Shown here one piece after another: positions 7,234 through 15,488 of a DNA stretch of 25,988 nucleotides. Within the stretch, counting starts at the first letter, position 1; each line of letters begins with the position of its first letter. The translations under genes and the position numbers were made by a program. The notes beneath the pieces were generated by a model. That model did no database searches. It saw only the letters and a list, made by a program, of their open reading frames with translations, and was not told the origin of the DNA. The DNA is from a virus, in the IMG/VR virus record IMGVR_UViG_3300015195_000016, positions 1-25,988 of that record. One strand, written 5' to 3'.

Positions 7234-8751
7234 TTAATGACTCGCTGAACTTAATGCTACCGTCGCGTTACCGCCGGTGTTATTGTTTATCGTAATAGTC
7301 TGATTTTGTGGATTTAATACCTTACTGACTTGTTCAGGAGAGTAACTAGTTTTGTTATTTTCATGCTTAGTTATAGCAGCGACCAATTTGGATAAAATCT
7401 CTTGATTATTTAGATCAAGTTTTTCATTCGCATTAAATCCAGTTCGTTGGCTAACATCTTTTATATAAGCAGTTGTATTATTTTCAGAAGAAGGGGCGTA
7501 TTTATTTATGATTTGAGTTATAGTATTCAAATGGTCTCTGTTTTGATAAAGTTTTAACTGCTTACCTAACGCTGATATACCTGATTCTTTGTTCGGAAAT
7601 ATAGCAAATCCACCAGATTTAGGTAAATTTCCCCACGCTCTTAAATTACCAGGATTATTTCTACCACCAGGATTCGGTTGGTTTGAAAATGAAGTAGGTG
7701 ACCCCCAAGAACCAGAAGCGCCGGATGATTTTGGAGTTTTATCGAAAGCTTTCGAATTACCTGTAATAAAATCCACAGGGTGATCTATTAACTTAGACAT
7801 ACCGGATGTAAAATTGTCTAACGGGTGATCCATTGTTGAATTTAACAACTTAGCTACTGGAAGTAATAAATCGGCGGTTATAACCTTCAAAGACTTAGTA
7901 AATAGGTTAATTTCAATATTCAAATCTTGCCAAGATTTTAATTGAAGATCTGTTTGATCTAGCGCTTTTCTATCTATCTTTTCCTTTTCAACAGCAGCTT
8001 TTATTTCAGCTTCACTGGTGTTTTTTAATAACTGTAGTTCATCAGTGCTGAATCCCATTTCGTGTAATTTAAAAGCCTGAGCAGCTGATTCATTAGCTCC
8101 ATGTTTCATGTAGGTTTCTCTAACTTTAAGAAGAGATTGAGCTAAAAAATCAGCATTATTTAAATTTCTCATCCCACCCAAACCAGCGGCTGATAGTTCA
8201 CCACCTTTAGTAACATCATTTCTAAATTGATTTTGAGCGTGTAAATGTGATCCTACGTCTATAAATTTACCAAAGTTTGTTTCTTGTGACTGCAATTCAC
8301 CAGCACTTATACCAAGAGTTTTAGTTTCTTTTCTGATATTAGCTTCGGATGATGCGACACCTGCCATAACAGCAAATCCTGTACCTAACGCACCTCCTAC
8401 AGCCAAACCAACTGATCCCCATTTACTCATTAAAGCTGTGGTTTCCTTACTAAAATTTAAAATATCTAAATGATTTTTACGAGTTTTACCTGATTGATCT
8501 ACAGTGGTTTTTGATTGTCTGTTGAATTTTATCATTTGATCCACACTAGAATCTAAAGTACCTAATATAGCTTTCGCATCATCACTCAATTTCTTAGTAT
8601 TGTCGGCACCGGCACCTGCACTTTTAGCTACATCCTCCCATTTGGCACCTTGAGCTATCAAATGTTCGTTATATTCATTGAATGAATCTATAAACTTCCT
8701 GTACTGTTCGTCTTTGATTTCAATTTCAATGATGCTTTTTACATCAGCCAT
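7234..8751 (-). CDS. Tape measure protein with C-terminal P5-like peptidoglycan hydrolase domain
   Basis: This 505-aa protein sits between the tail-assembly chaperones and the baseplate genes. The N-terminal ~110 residues are helical and charged, then comes a hydrophobic segment (WGSVGLAVGGALGTGFAVMA, residues ~112-131) that may enter the host membrane. A long helical region follows to about residue 310. Near residue 362 a domain begins with RNNPGNLRAWG, and continues with GFAIFPNKESGISAL, TITQIINKYAPSSENNT and AYIKDVSQRTGF. This is the pattern of the P5-type virion lytic domain known from several phages, used to open peptidoglycan during DNA entry. At 505 residues the tape is short, predicting a modest tail length. 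Its ATG overlaps the chaperone stop (TAATG). Confidence 0.85.
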   Translation of the reverse strand: MADVKSIIEIEIKDEQYRKFIDSFNEYNEHLIAQGAKWEDVAKSAGAGADNTKKLSDDAKAILGTLDSSVDQMIKFNRQSKTTVDQSGKTRKNHLDILNFSKETTALMSKWGSVGLAVGGALGTGFAVMAGVASSEANIRKETKTLGISAGELQSQETNFGKFIDVGSHLHAQNQFRNDVTKGGELSAAGLGGMRNLNNADFLAQSLLKVRETYMKHGANESAAQAFKLHEMGFSTDELQLLKNTSEAEIKAAVEKEKIDRKALDQTDLQLKSWQDLNIEINLFTKSLKVITADLLLPVAKLLNSTMDHPLDNFTSGMSKLIDHPVDFITGNSKAFDKTPKSSGASGSWGSPTSFSNQPNPGGRNNPGNLRAWGNLPKSGGFAIFPNKESGISALGKQLKLYQNRDHLNTITQIINKYAPSSENNTTAYIKDVSQRTGFNANEKLDLNNQEILSKLVAAITKHENNKTSYSPEQVSKVLNPQNQTITINNNTGGNATVALSSASH

Positions 8752-9421
8752 TAAATACCTCTCAACGCCTTAATTATATAACGCTGCTTGAATTCTAACA
8801 CACTGTCGCACTCTAATCCATATTCGCTAAAAAATTCTTTAAAACCGGTAGTACTTAAATATTCTAATATGGAATCGACGATAGTGTCTTTATCTCCGAA
8901 GGTTGTTCCTCGATCAACGTCCGCAAAGAATCTTTGAACTCCGTAGAGTTGTAAGATGTAAGCTGACCCCCCCATAATTCGGTTAATTGTGTCATCGTGG
9001 GGAGTGTTAATTCCTTCTTCGCTACCGATGACACACATGAGAAAAAAACCAACATACCTTTAATTTCGTCAAATTCTTCAGTTGTCAAAACTTTTCGAGA
9101 CAGACAATCCGACAATGTGGATGTAACATAACCGTTAGATGTAGGCATCACTACATTGCATAATCTTACTATTTCATTCATCAAACCGTTGTTAACTGCG
9201 TCTAAAACACCCTCATCTTCAGCTATATCCTTTAAAACTAAATGTGCTATTCTAGGTGCAGTTAGATGTAAGCCTTTGGAGTATATCATACTAAATGTTC
9301 TACTTAAAACCATATAAAATTGATTGAAAATATCCAATGATATTGGAGTGGCATGAACATAAATCACTCCATTATCATCCGGTATTTCCAAAACAAGATT
9401 TAGTTTATTGTTTATACGCAT
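8751..9421 (-). CDS. Tail assembly chaperone, frameshifted long form (G-T type)
   Basis: A -1 ribosomal frameshift at GGGGGGG (8973-8967) would fuse the first ~150 residues of the short chaperone to a second frame that runs to the tape measure start. The junction reads LWGG in frame 0 and MGGSAYILQLYGVQRFF in the -1 frame. The tail of the long form (DTIVDSILEYLSTTGFKEFF and VLEFKQRYIIKAL) is well formed and helical. This is the position and logic of lambda gpG/gpGT: the long form should bind the tape measure and recruit tube subunits. The -1 frame lacks a convincing ribosome site of its own. The predicted fusion is 223 aa. Frameshift efficiency is unknown. Confidence 0.8.
8864..9421 (-). CDS. 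Tail assembly chaperone, short form (G type)
   Basis: The zero-frame product is 185 aa, mostly helical, with the segment YMVLSRTFSMIYSKGLHL and a Cys-containing middle (LCNVVMPTSNGYV). It lies between the tail tube and tape measure genes, where contractile and siphovirus tails carry the chaperone pair. I chose the ATG at 9421, which overlaps the tube gene stop as TAATG; a GTG at 9433 lacks a ribosome site. The frame continues past the slippery run for 34 codons and stops at 8864, so ribosomes that do not slip make this form. It is expected to coat the tape measure with the long form during assembly. Confidence 0.75.
   Translation of the reverse strand: MRINNKLNLVLEIPDDNGVIYVHATPISLDIFNQFYMVLSRTFSMIYSKGLHLTAPRIAHLVLKDIAEDEGVLDAVNNGLMNEIVRLCNVVMPTSNGYVTSTLSDCLSRKVLTTEEFDEIKGMLVFFSCVSSVAKKELTLPTMTQLTELWGGQLTSYNSTEFKDSLRTLIEEQPSEIKTLSSIPY
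8967..8973 (-). other. Programmed -1 frameshift slippery site GGGGGGG
   Basis: In the zero frame the codons are TGG GGG GGT; slipping back one base gives GGG GGG TCA. The run lies late in the first chaperone frame and inside the overlap of the two frames, as expected for a G/GT-type pair. I did not find an obvious pseudoknot by eye. Confidence 0.8.
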
Positions 9422-9861
9422 TATAGATTCCACAATGAATTATTTATGTAGTAAATACCAGTCAGATTTAATACATAACCTGCATTTTTACCACTGAAAT
9501 CTAATGTTTCCACTGATTCAATTGCCACATTAGTAAAATTATAATCGCTCAATGTCGTCGTATCCGTAGTAACGGCGAGATCTCCAATTAATGTGTTATC
9601 TTCCATCTGCGCCTTCCACTGATCGCTCAAAATCTGAGATTTGAGTAGATGGACTTTTACAGAAACTTTAATGTACGGTTCTGGACTTTGAACAACCCCC
9701 GTCAATGTGTCGATGGTTGTTGTAGCGCCGCCACTAAATGATATAGAAATACCTTCTACTGCTAGATTGGCGGCGATTACATTTAATTCTGGGAAATCAA
9801 CAGGAGATACACTACCTCTTAGTCTATTCAATGTTCCTTGTTGTATAAGTGGGTTAGCCAT
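9421..9861 (-). CDS. Tail tube protein
   Basis: This 146-aa beta-rich protein follows the sheath gene, the standard place for the tube subunit. Features include GTLNRLRGSVSPVDFPELNV near the N-terminus, ISISFSGGATTTIDTLTGVV, a long paired strand region (PYIKVSVKVHLLKSQILSDQW) and the C-terminal AGYVLNLTGIYYIN. The RGSV and VHLLKSQ patterns are seen in tube proteins that accompany DUF3383 sheaths (DUF3277 group). A strong AAGGAG site lies about 10 nt before the ATG, consistent with the high output a tube subunit needs. It should form hexameric rings inside the sheath. Confidence 0.8.
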   Translation of the reverse strand: MANPLIQQGTLNRLRGSVSPVDFPELNVIAANLAVEGISISFSGGATTTIDTLTGVVQSPEPYIKVSVKVHLLKSQILSDQWKAQMEDNTLIGDLAVTTDTTTLSDYNFTNVAIESVETLDFSGKNAGYVLNLTGIYYINNSLWNL

Positions 9862-9874
9862 GTCAATTTACTCC

Positions 9875-12550
9875 TTATGCAAACAAGTTAACGTTTAAAT
9901 TAAACACGATATGCTTAAAACCAAGTTGAGGTGTGTAAGCGCACGTCAATCCATTGTATTGACCAATTGCGTAATCACCTGGATTTTCTGATGTATACAC
10001 ACTAAAAGGTTCGGCGTTTACTACAGCGTTTCCTAAATATTTTCCAGCATTTATATTCGCTATGAATACAGCTTGAGGTAATTTAGTTAAAATTACACTA
10101 CCCAGGGTTAAACCGTAACTTACACTATTACCCATTAACTGACCAGCCACTCGTTGTAAATAATCTATACCTGCTTGATTGTAATAAAGAGGAGGTTGTC
10201 TGTTAGATCCATTAATTATAGCATTACTTATAAATAACTGTTCGTTAATCTGCACCCAATCGATTGAGTACCACATGTTTAAAGCATCACCGTTGGCCAT
10301 CACACCATGAAAGTCAATATCAGTCGATATACCACCTTCAGCCCCAGTACCGATATAATTTAGATTAGCAGCTTCAAATGTCGTTTTTTGTGAATTTGTA
10401 ATTGGGTAAGGAGTAACGCCTAAAGCGAAACTGTACGATGATGGTGGTACCTGATTAGTACTAGATGGATTTTGAGAAGCCACCCAGTAAGGCCTGAATG
10501 CGATTGTGAATTCAGTACTAGGTATTCCAGAAGCTTCTATCATTTTATATACGTTTTTTGTTGTGAAACTTGCATATGTAGACAATGTTACAGTCGTGTA
10601 AAAATAGACCTTATCTGTATTCGCATTGTGATTACCAACTAATGTTACATACGTTGATTCTGCATCCCAACCGCGAGGTACTGTGTAAACATAAAACGCA
10701 TTTGGATTATTAGTTAAATATGTGGAGAACGCGGATATCCTAGATGCCGCAGAACCCGCACCTAACTCTAATACGTAAGCTGGGTAATTTGAACCTTGAG
10801 CAAAGTATGTAGTAAACATTGCAGTAACTTCCGTTGCTGGACTACCACTACCTATAATTGCAACAAGATCGGCTAAATCCGTAATTAATGTTGTCACACC
10901 AGCACTTGTCGTTGTTCCACCTTGTGAGATAAAACAAACTTTAGACTGCAATTTATTAGGCGCTGGGGGTCTATTGACAGTCACGTTAACCTGTGTAATT
11001 AAATTCTGTGTCATACCTGACTCCGATGGTGTTGATGCTGTAAATCTGTTGGTGCTGAATGGGGTTGATTGCCCAGTTAATGTGTTAGCTGAAAAACTTG
11101 TAGGATTTAAAAATTTAAAACCCCCAGTAATTGACCATGCTGGCGGAGCTATTAAATTAGCCGGATCGTACAATTGAGTTGCGTCGTACAAATAAAATTG
11201 TATAGATCCAGCACCGTCATCTGCTGAAGGTGAAAATTGTAAAAATCCACGAGTGTTGTCGAATACTGGTGGTAATATACACGCATGTGTTGTTGATACA
11301 GTACTCAACAGAGGTGTCATGTTTAACGGTGAATCTGTAGTATGATCATACCAATACCAGGTTCCATGTGTAGCTGATAAAGAAGTTATAGCAACCCCTC
11401 TCAACCCAGGCGAATTTGTTGTACTTTGATAATCTGAACCAAAATATCCAGCTTCTTGTACTAAATTAAATATTGAATTGAACGAATCCTGTTGACCAAC
11501 CGAACAGGGACTTACCGGTACTACACCACTGAAACTTGAATGAGGCGCTTCATTAACCCATAAAATTGCTTTACCGTAAGCTGCTGTGAACGCCGTTGGT
11601 TCATTACTCAAATTCCAATATGATTGAGTACCGTTAGTCGACGCATGACTAGAAGTAGTTCCGTATTGATCCCAACCAGCAAAATTTAATGTAACATTCG
11701 CTTCGTATTGATTAGCCGCGACATATCTCACGTATGTGGAATTAGATAATAATAATGCGGCTGTAGTAGTTGTACTGCCGTTTGGTACAGTACCAAATCC
11801 TGTCCACGTAATACCATCAGTCGAATACTGCCATGTTCCGGCACATGCTATTATCCCGCTAGTATCCACAAAACTTGTAGCGGTAACACCAGTTACAGCA
11901 ATCCCGCCGTATGCTGGCGAATTAGGGTCGTTATAATTCACTTTAGTTAAAACATCACTTATTAAAATAGCGGGTGATGTGGAATTACGTGCAACGCCGA
12001 ACTCGAACGCTTGAGCATACGGTGAGCCTAACGTTGGTTGATTATGAAGTGATGTTACTACATTTATTGTTAGATTATGCAAAAATAACAAATCTCCTAT
12101 ATGATCATTTGAGTTTGGCGATGATATTGCTGTACCGACAACTCCACCATTAGAATATCCTGTATTATTAGGTATAGCTGGATCATGATCTAGTGCACAT
12201 AAATTTAAACTTGCTATTTCTACAGCCGCTGTGGGTGTATACCTAAACCATGTCACCAAACCGCTGATTAATTCTTTTATTAAGCATGAAACTTTAGGTG
12301 ACCCAACACTACCGCCAGAAAATTGATAAGAATATACGTCAAACCAAGTTGCACCACTATCAGTGCTAATTGACCATTGACCTACACCAACAAGATTATA
12401 AAAATACAACCCCCTATACTGATTTGTAGGATCAGTAGCTTTGTAATATTGCAAATAATTCAAAATTGCAGTACTAGTTATTATTAAAGGGCTGCTAGAA
12501 ACTAATATGTTATAAGTATCTATATTATTATTTATTGTAGGTTGGGTCAT
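9875..12550 (-). CDS. Tail sheath (DUF3383) with N-terminal adhesin-repeat extension
   Basis: This 891-aa protein joins two unlike parts. Residues 513-891 read as a DUF3383-type contractile sheath: VNVTVNRPPAPNKLQSKVCF, FTTYFAQGSNYPAYVLELGAG, ANLNYIGTGAEGG and WYSIDWVQINEQLFISNAI. Residues 1-512 contain three degenerate repeats of the cadherin/adhesin type, each with W-x-YSTD-GxxW, then RYxP or RYVAANQY, then an A-x-D element: W59/RY103/ALDHD119, W240/RY275/GWDQ292 and W398/LQFSP437/YLYD453. A typical sheath of this family would be near 380 aa. The ATG at 12550 has no clear ribosome site and lies 3 nt after the preceding stop. The ATG of codon 513 has GGAG 6 nt upstream, so a short sheath may be made as well. 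The repeats would probably face outward from the tail. Confidence 0.85.
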   Translation of the reverse strand: MTQPTINNNIDTYNILVSSSPLIITSTAILNYLQYYKATDPTNQYRGLYFYNLVGVGQWSISTDSGATWFDVYSYQFSGGSVGSPKVSCLIKELISGLVTWFRYTPTAAVEIASLNLCALDHDPAIPNNTGYSNGGVVGTAISSPNSNDHIGDLLFLHNLTINVVTSLHNQPTLGSPYAQAFEFGVARNSTSPAILISDVLTKVNYNDPNSPAYGGIAVTGVTATSFVDTSGIIACAGTWQYSTDGITWTGFGTVPNGSTTTTAALLLSNSTYVRYVAANQYEANVTLNFAGWDQYGTTSSHASTNGTQSYWNLSNEPTAFTAAYGKAILWVNEAPHSSFSGVVPVSPCSVGQQDSFNSIFNLVQEAGYFGSDYQSTTNSPGLRGVAITSLSATHGTWYWYDHTTDSPLNMTPLLSTVSTTHACILPPVFDNTRGFLQFSPSADDGAGSIQFYLYDATQLYDPANLIAPPAWSITGGFKFLNPTSFSANTLTGQSTPFSTNRFTASTPSESGMTQNLITQVNVTVNRPPAPNKLQSKVCFISQGGTTTSAGVTTLITDLADLVAIIGSGSPATEVTAMFTTYFAQGSNYPAYVLELGAGSAASRISAFSTYLTNNPNAFYVYTVPRGWDAESTYVTLVGNHNANTDKVYFYTTVTLSTYASFTTKNVYKMIEASGIPSTEFTIAFRPYWVASQNPSSTNQVPPSSYSFALGVTPYPITNSQKTTFEAANLNYIGTGAEGGISTDIDFHGVMANGDALNMWYSIDWVQINEQLFISNAIINGSNRQPPLYYNQAGIDYLQRVAGQLMGNSVSYGLTLGSVILTKLPQAVFIANINAGKYLGNAVVNAEPFSVYTSENPGDYAIGQYNGLTCAYTPQLGFKHIVFNLNVNLFA
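11012..11024 (-). promoter_or_regulatory. Internal ribosome binding site and start inside the sheath gene
   Basis: GGAG (11024-11021), a 6-nt spacer and an in-frame ATG (11014-11012) lie at codon 513. This is exactly where homologous sheaths begin (MTQNLITQVNVTV). It is a better initiation site than the upstream ATG at 12550. It predicts a 379-aa short sheath in addition to the 891-aa form. Confidence 0.6.
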
Positions 12551-12553
12551 ATT

Positions 12554-12919
12554 TTAGTCGAAACTTACAGAAACTGTTTGACCAGTTCCAGGTGTGATCA
12601 CAATTCCAACTTTAGCTGGAAAGTTTAGAGGATAAATTCCGACAGTATTAGGTATTGTCGCTATTAAATTACCAGCAGCCACAGCTCCCGTTGTTGCAAC
12701 ATCACTCACTGTTCCGGCCGCACTTCCAGCTACATTAACGATAACTTTACCTATTTTACCAGGTGTGGCTTTCACAACAGTAGCTGTTGAAATATTCAAT
12801 AAAGAATTTAAACATTCCGCTGAATGTACAGGGACATTTCCTAAAGCGTCAAGGCTTATTGTGGTTTGGGCATTCGATGTGTTTTTAGCAATTGTGGTAG
12901 CTAAGGGATTTTGTGACAT
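12554..12919 (-). CDS. Small phage structural protein (minor, decoration-like)
   Basis: This 121-aa protein has a short helical start (NPLATTIAKNTSNAQTT) and a C-terminal beta domain with the recurring phage pattern ATPGKIGKVIVNVAGSAAGT, VAAGNLIATIPNTVGIYPLN and FPAKVGIVITPGTGQ. I recognise this as a common hypothetical virion domain but know no assigned role. It lies between the neck-region protein and the sheath, with an AAGGAA ribosome site. The sheath ATG follows after 3 nt. Possible roles are a neck or head decoration or a tail terminator; its fold would decide. Confidence 0.6.
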   Translation of the reverse strand: MSQNPLATTIAKNTSNAQTTISLDALGNVPVHSAECLNSLLNISTATVVKATPGKIGKVIVNVAGSAAGTVSDVATTGAVAAGNLIATIPNTVGIYPLNFPAKVGIVITPGTGQTVSVSFD

Positions 12920-12921
12920 TT

Positions 12922-13830
12922 TTAAATTCCTTCTTCTATAAATGTTATTTTAGCTGACAAAATTAACTGCCTAGCTATATCATTAACTCGCGTTTGATAA
13001 TACGAAACCTTCATTGTAAACGTCTTCTTTTGAGCCAGAATATTATATTCAGATTGAGTTCTTTTTTCATCCTGAACAACTGGGGTATTCATGAGCCCCC
13101 AGTTGTCAGTATCAAGACTGTTTTGATATAAATAATCCTGAAAATCAAGAACGTTTGTGTTACGCTCACCATATATTGTAATTCTGACCATATCGCTAGT
13201 CAATTGGTAATGTGAGGTGATGGGGTCAATAAATGGTATTGACTGTATAGCCTCTGTTCCTGAAGGGTCTATGTGGACGCTCCCGTAAGGTGGTTGTATA
13301 TTAGCGGGTATTGCAAAACTGGGATACATTGGGAAATATCTATTTAATTGTAAAAATATAGGTAAACTATTTGACACAACCGGATTAATATTATCAAAAT
13401 CAGACGCTGTATCTAAAAATTGACTTAACATCGCGGGGTAAATAGCATCACCTACATAATGCCACAAAGATGCCTGTTGATAAAAATTCTTCTTGTGATT
13501 AAAAGAAAATCTTAATTCACCAAAAGTTCCAATAAACATTTCTGTTGGAGCTATATCTGTAAAAGCATTAATCTCAGATTCAGATGTAAATATTACATGT
13601 GATTTACCGACAGTTTCATCTTCATTTTGATTTTGGTCACCTGCGAAATGTAAAGAACCTTTAACATCTATAGTATTAGTCGTTTTCGCCCAAAAAATAA
13701 AACCATCAGCAGGTAATACCAATTGAATGTATTTCGTGAATGTTATTATCTGGTCTTGAGATAATACCTCAACCCCAGCTTGTAAAGTTGCTTGTAATGG
13801 ATTTGCTGAAGATTCAAATATCGATGGCAT
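12922..13830 (-). CDS. Neck / minor structural protein
   Basis: This 302-aa protein of the head-tail junction cluster is not firmly assigned. It has a beta-rich N-terminal part (YIQLVLPADGFIFWAKTTNT, SLHFAGDQNQNEDETVGKSH), a middle segment naming many aromatic residues (FYQQASLWHYVGDAIYPAML) and a C-terminus ending QSEYNILAQKKTFTMKVSYY. I chose the ATG at 13830 because it forms a TAATG overlap with the upstream stop and has GGTGGA upstream; an in-frame ATG at 13848 has no ribosome site. Proteins of this size and place often precede the sheath gene in DUF3383-type phages. It could be the tail terminator or a collar component. Confidence 0.55.
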   Translation of the reverse strand: MPSIFESSANPLQATLQAGVEVLSQDQIITFTKYIQLVLPADGFIFWAKTTNTIDVKGSLHFAGDQNQNEDETVGKSHVIFTSESEINAFTDIAPTEMFIGTFGELRFSFNHKKNFYQQASLWHYVGDAIYPAMLSQFLDTASDFDNINPVVSNSLPIFLQLNRYFPMYPSFAIPANIQPPYGSVHIDPSGTEAIQSIPFIDPITSHYQLTSDMVRITIYGERNTNVLDFQDYLYQNSLDTDNWGLMNTPVVQDEKRTQSEYNILAQKKTFTMKVSYYQTRVNDIARQLILSAKITFIEEGI

Positions 13831-14306
13831 TATTTTATTTCCACCCATGCAGTAAAATTACTTTCATACATACCCGTGTCCCTAAAGCTTGGACGCCTGG
13901 CACCTTTAAATTTTTTTAATCTTGATGAATACCCCATTAACGCAGCTTGAGTAGGTACTGTCAATCTTATACTCTTGCCATTTTTAAGAGTTCTACCAGT
14001 GCTTAAAAACGTATTTTCAGACTTTATGATATCTTCATTCTGTATAAATTTTCTAAACTTAGTTTGTATTTTACTTACAGCCCCATCGAATGGTTTTAAT
14101 TGTAAAATGTCAGCCCCATTTTTAACTGAAAATAAAGCATTATTTAGTGAATCCCTAAGTGAATCGGCAATATCTTTAGAGTTTAATTCGTAAAAATTTT
14201 CCATTACACTATATCTATTTTCAAGTATTTCAGCGACCCCTCCGGTCGTCATACCCCCCTTTGTGTATGGTACATCGTAAACACCCAGATGTAGGATGAT
14301 ACTCAT
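13830..14306 (-). CDS. Head-tail completion / neck protein
   Basis: This 158-aa protein contains the segment MTTGGVAEILENRYSVMENF followed by a helix (KDIADSLRDSLNNALFSV). This segment recurs in tail-completion proteins of DUF4054/DUF3383-type phages. The C-terminal half is basic (SRLKKFKGARRPSFRDTGMY) and ends in a strand. It starts at ATG 14306, overlapping the adaptor gene stop as TAATG, and its own stop overlaps the next start in the same way. The likely job is closing the neck between adaptor and tail. Assignment is by motif and position. Confidence 0.6.
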   Translation of the reverse strand: MSIILHLGVYDVPYTKGGMTTGGVAEILENRYSVMENFYELNSKDIADSLRDSLNNALFSVKNGADILQLKPFDGAVSKIQTKFRKFIQNEDIIKSENTFLSTGRTLKNGKSIRLTVPTQAALMGYSSRLKKFKGARRPSFRDTGMYESNFTAWVEIK

Positions 14307-14953
14307 TATACACCACTCAATGATAATGAGCCAAATTTTTGAGCGTACATGGCGTAAAACCTACCGTAAGGAGTTTTAAGTATATCTAAATCATTAAGAC
14401 TAACATTATTAACCCAATTTGGAGTAGTAAGCGATTCCGATGTGGATTCATCGGCTGAAGATTTTATTAATCCAGGTACAAAATTGTTCATGTGGTAAGT
14501 TGCTCGCAGTGTTTCAAACAAATTAAAACCTGCTTTACCTGCAATAATACATGTTCCGGGATTTATTGATATTGGGTATGTAAAATGAGTACTATTAATC
14601 ACCGTTATCGATTGAACACCATTGTAGGATTGTGGCACAACGTTAGATACAAGTATTGTATTACCAGTAACGAAAGTGTTTACAGTAATCGTAGTTGCAG
14701 CCACAACACCGCTACTCCAAGTTAGTGATGCTAGAAGTACCGAGTAATCTCTAGCGATTGATATTAAAATATGACCAGCTAGATTGTAGACCATCAGCGG
14801 GTATATTGTTTTCCATTTACAAAACCAATGATTAACTTGTTCTTTCGCTAGACAATACGATAATTCGATATCAAGGGAATCGTCCGGTAAATACTGAATT
14901 GGTATCCCCATTTGAGTACGAATAAATACTATATAGTCAGCTAACGAGATCAT
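14306..14953 (-). CDS. Head-tail adaptor (DUF4054-type) with inserted beta module
   Basis: This 215-aa protein has the layout of DUF4054 adaptors, which bind the portal ring. The N-terminal helices (YIVFIRTQMGIPIQYLPDDS, ELSYCLAKEQVNHWFCK) and the C-terminal half (GFNLFETLRATYHMNNF, TPYGRFYAMYAQKFGSLSL) match the pattern. Between them, at residues 76-139, lies a ~64-residue insert reading SLTWSSGVVAATTITVNTFV to INSTHFTYPISINPG. The same module is present in the decoration-type protein encoded at 16525-17361. Without it the protein would be about 150 aa, closer to the usual adaptor size. It overlaps both neighbours by 4 nt or less. Confidence 0.75.
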   Translation of the reverse strand: MISLADYIVFIRTQMGIPIQYLPDDSLDIELSYCLAKEQVNHWFCKWKTIYPLMVYNLAGHILISIARDYSVLLASLTWSSGVVAATTITVNTFVTGNTILVSNVVPQSYNGVQSITVINSTHFTYPISINPGTCIIAGKAGFNLFETLRATYHMNNFVPGLIKSSADESTSESLTTPNWVNNVSLNDLDILKTPYGRFYAMYAQKFGSLSLSGV

Positions 14954-15420
14954 CTTTCAACACTAACTTTCTTGTTACGGGATTTTTCGTTTCGATGACC
15001 TAGAGGTACAACTTCCTCAATCTCAATACCGCTGTTTTTTACAGTGGCACCTACCTCTGATAAAATTCGCTCCATTTCATTATTAGATGCAACGGCAGCT
15101 TTATCCATTATATCAGATGATTGCTTATCTAATTCACCATCATGAGCTTCAACTGCGAGTGCTATTTTTTCAGAACTTACAGAACGAACGCTGTATGCAA
15201 TACCGTGAACACCTTTGGTACTATCCACATTAGCCATATTTATAACACCGTAGTATTTAAGTTGGTCTAATACGTTATCGATGTCGTCTTTTGTAGAATT
15301 ACTTAAAACTAATTTTTGTTGCCCAATAGGTATTAAAAAAGGTACCAATTTAATTTGTTCAGGTAATCTTAGATTGATGACTAGTTTTTGTTTAGTACAG
15401 TTTATTAAATATAAATCCAT
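14950..15420 (-). CDS. Small head-region protein following the capsid gene
   Basis: The family is not recognised. From the ATG at 15420 it is 156 aa: a beta-rich N-terminus (MDLYLINCTKQKLVINLRLP, LVPFLIPIGQQKLVLSNSTK), a DDIDNVLDQLKYYGVIN segment, and a charged C-terminus (IEIEEVVPLGHRNEKSRNKK). The open frame extends back to 15540, but that would overlap the capsid gene and read through a strong hairpin, so I prefer 15420, although only a weak GAAAG lies upstream. In phages with DUF2184 capsids a small protein often lies here, between capsid and adaptor genes. Its expression is probably lower than that of the capsid because of the hairpin. Confidence 0.6.
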   Translation of the reverse strand: MDLYLINCTKQKLVINLRLPEQIKLVPFLIPIGQQKLVLSNSTKDDIDNVLDQLKYYGVINMANVDSTKGVHGIAYSVRSVSSEKIALAVEAHDGELDKQSSDIMDKAAVASNNEMERILSEVGATVKNSGIEIEEVVPLGHRNEKSRNKKVSVER

Positions 15421-15440
15421 GATGCATACACTTTCAGAAA

Positions 15441-15471
15441 GATACAGACATAATTGTAATATGTCTGTATC
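15441..15471 (-). terminator. Intercistronic hairpin after the major capsid gene
   Basis: A perfect 11-bp stem (15441-15451 with 15461-15471, GATACAGACAT and its complement) encloses a 9-nt loop, 17 nt after the capsid stop. On the minus strand it is followed by only a weak T-run (TTTCT). It is thus a candidate partial terminator or RNA-stabilising hairpin that raises capsid mRNA over downstream genes. It is the only such gap in the head cluster. Confidence 0.6.
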
Positions 15472-15488
15472 CAAAATAAAATAGGGGT

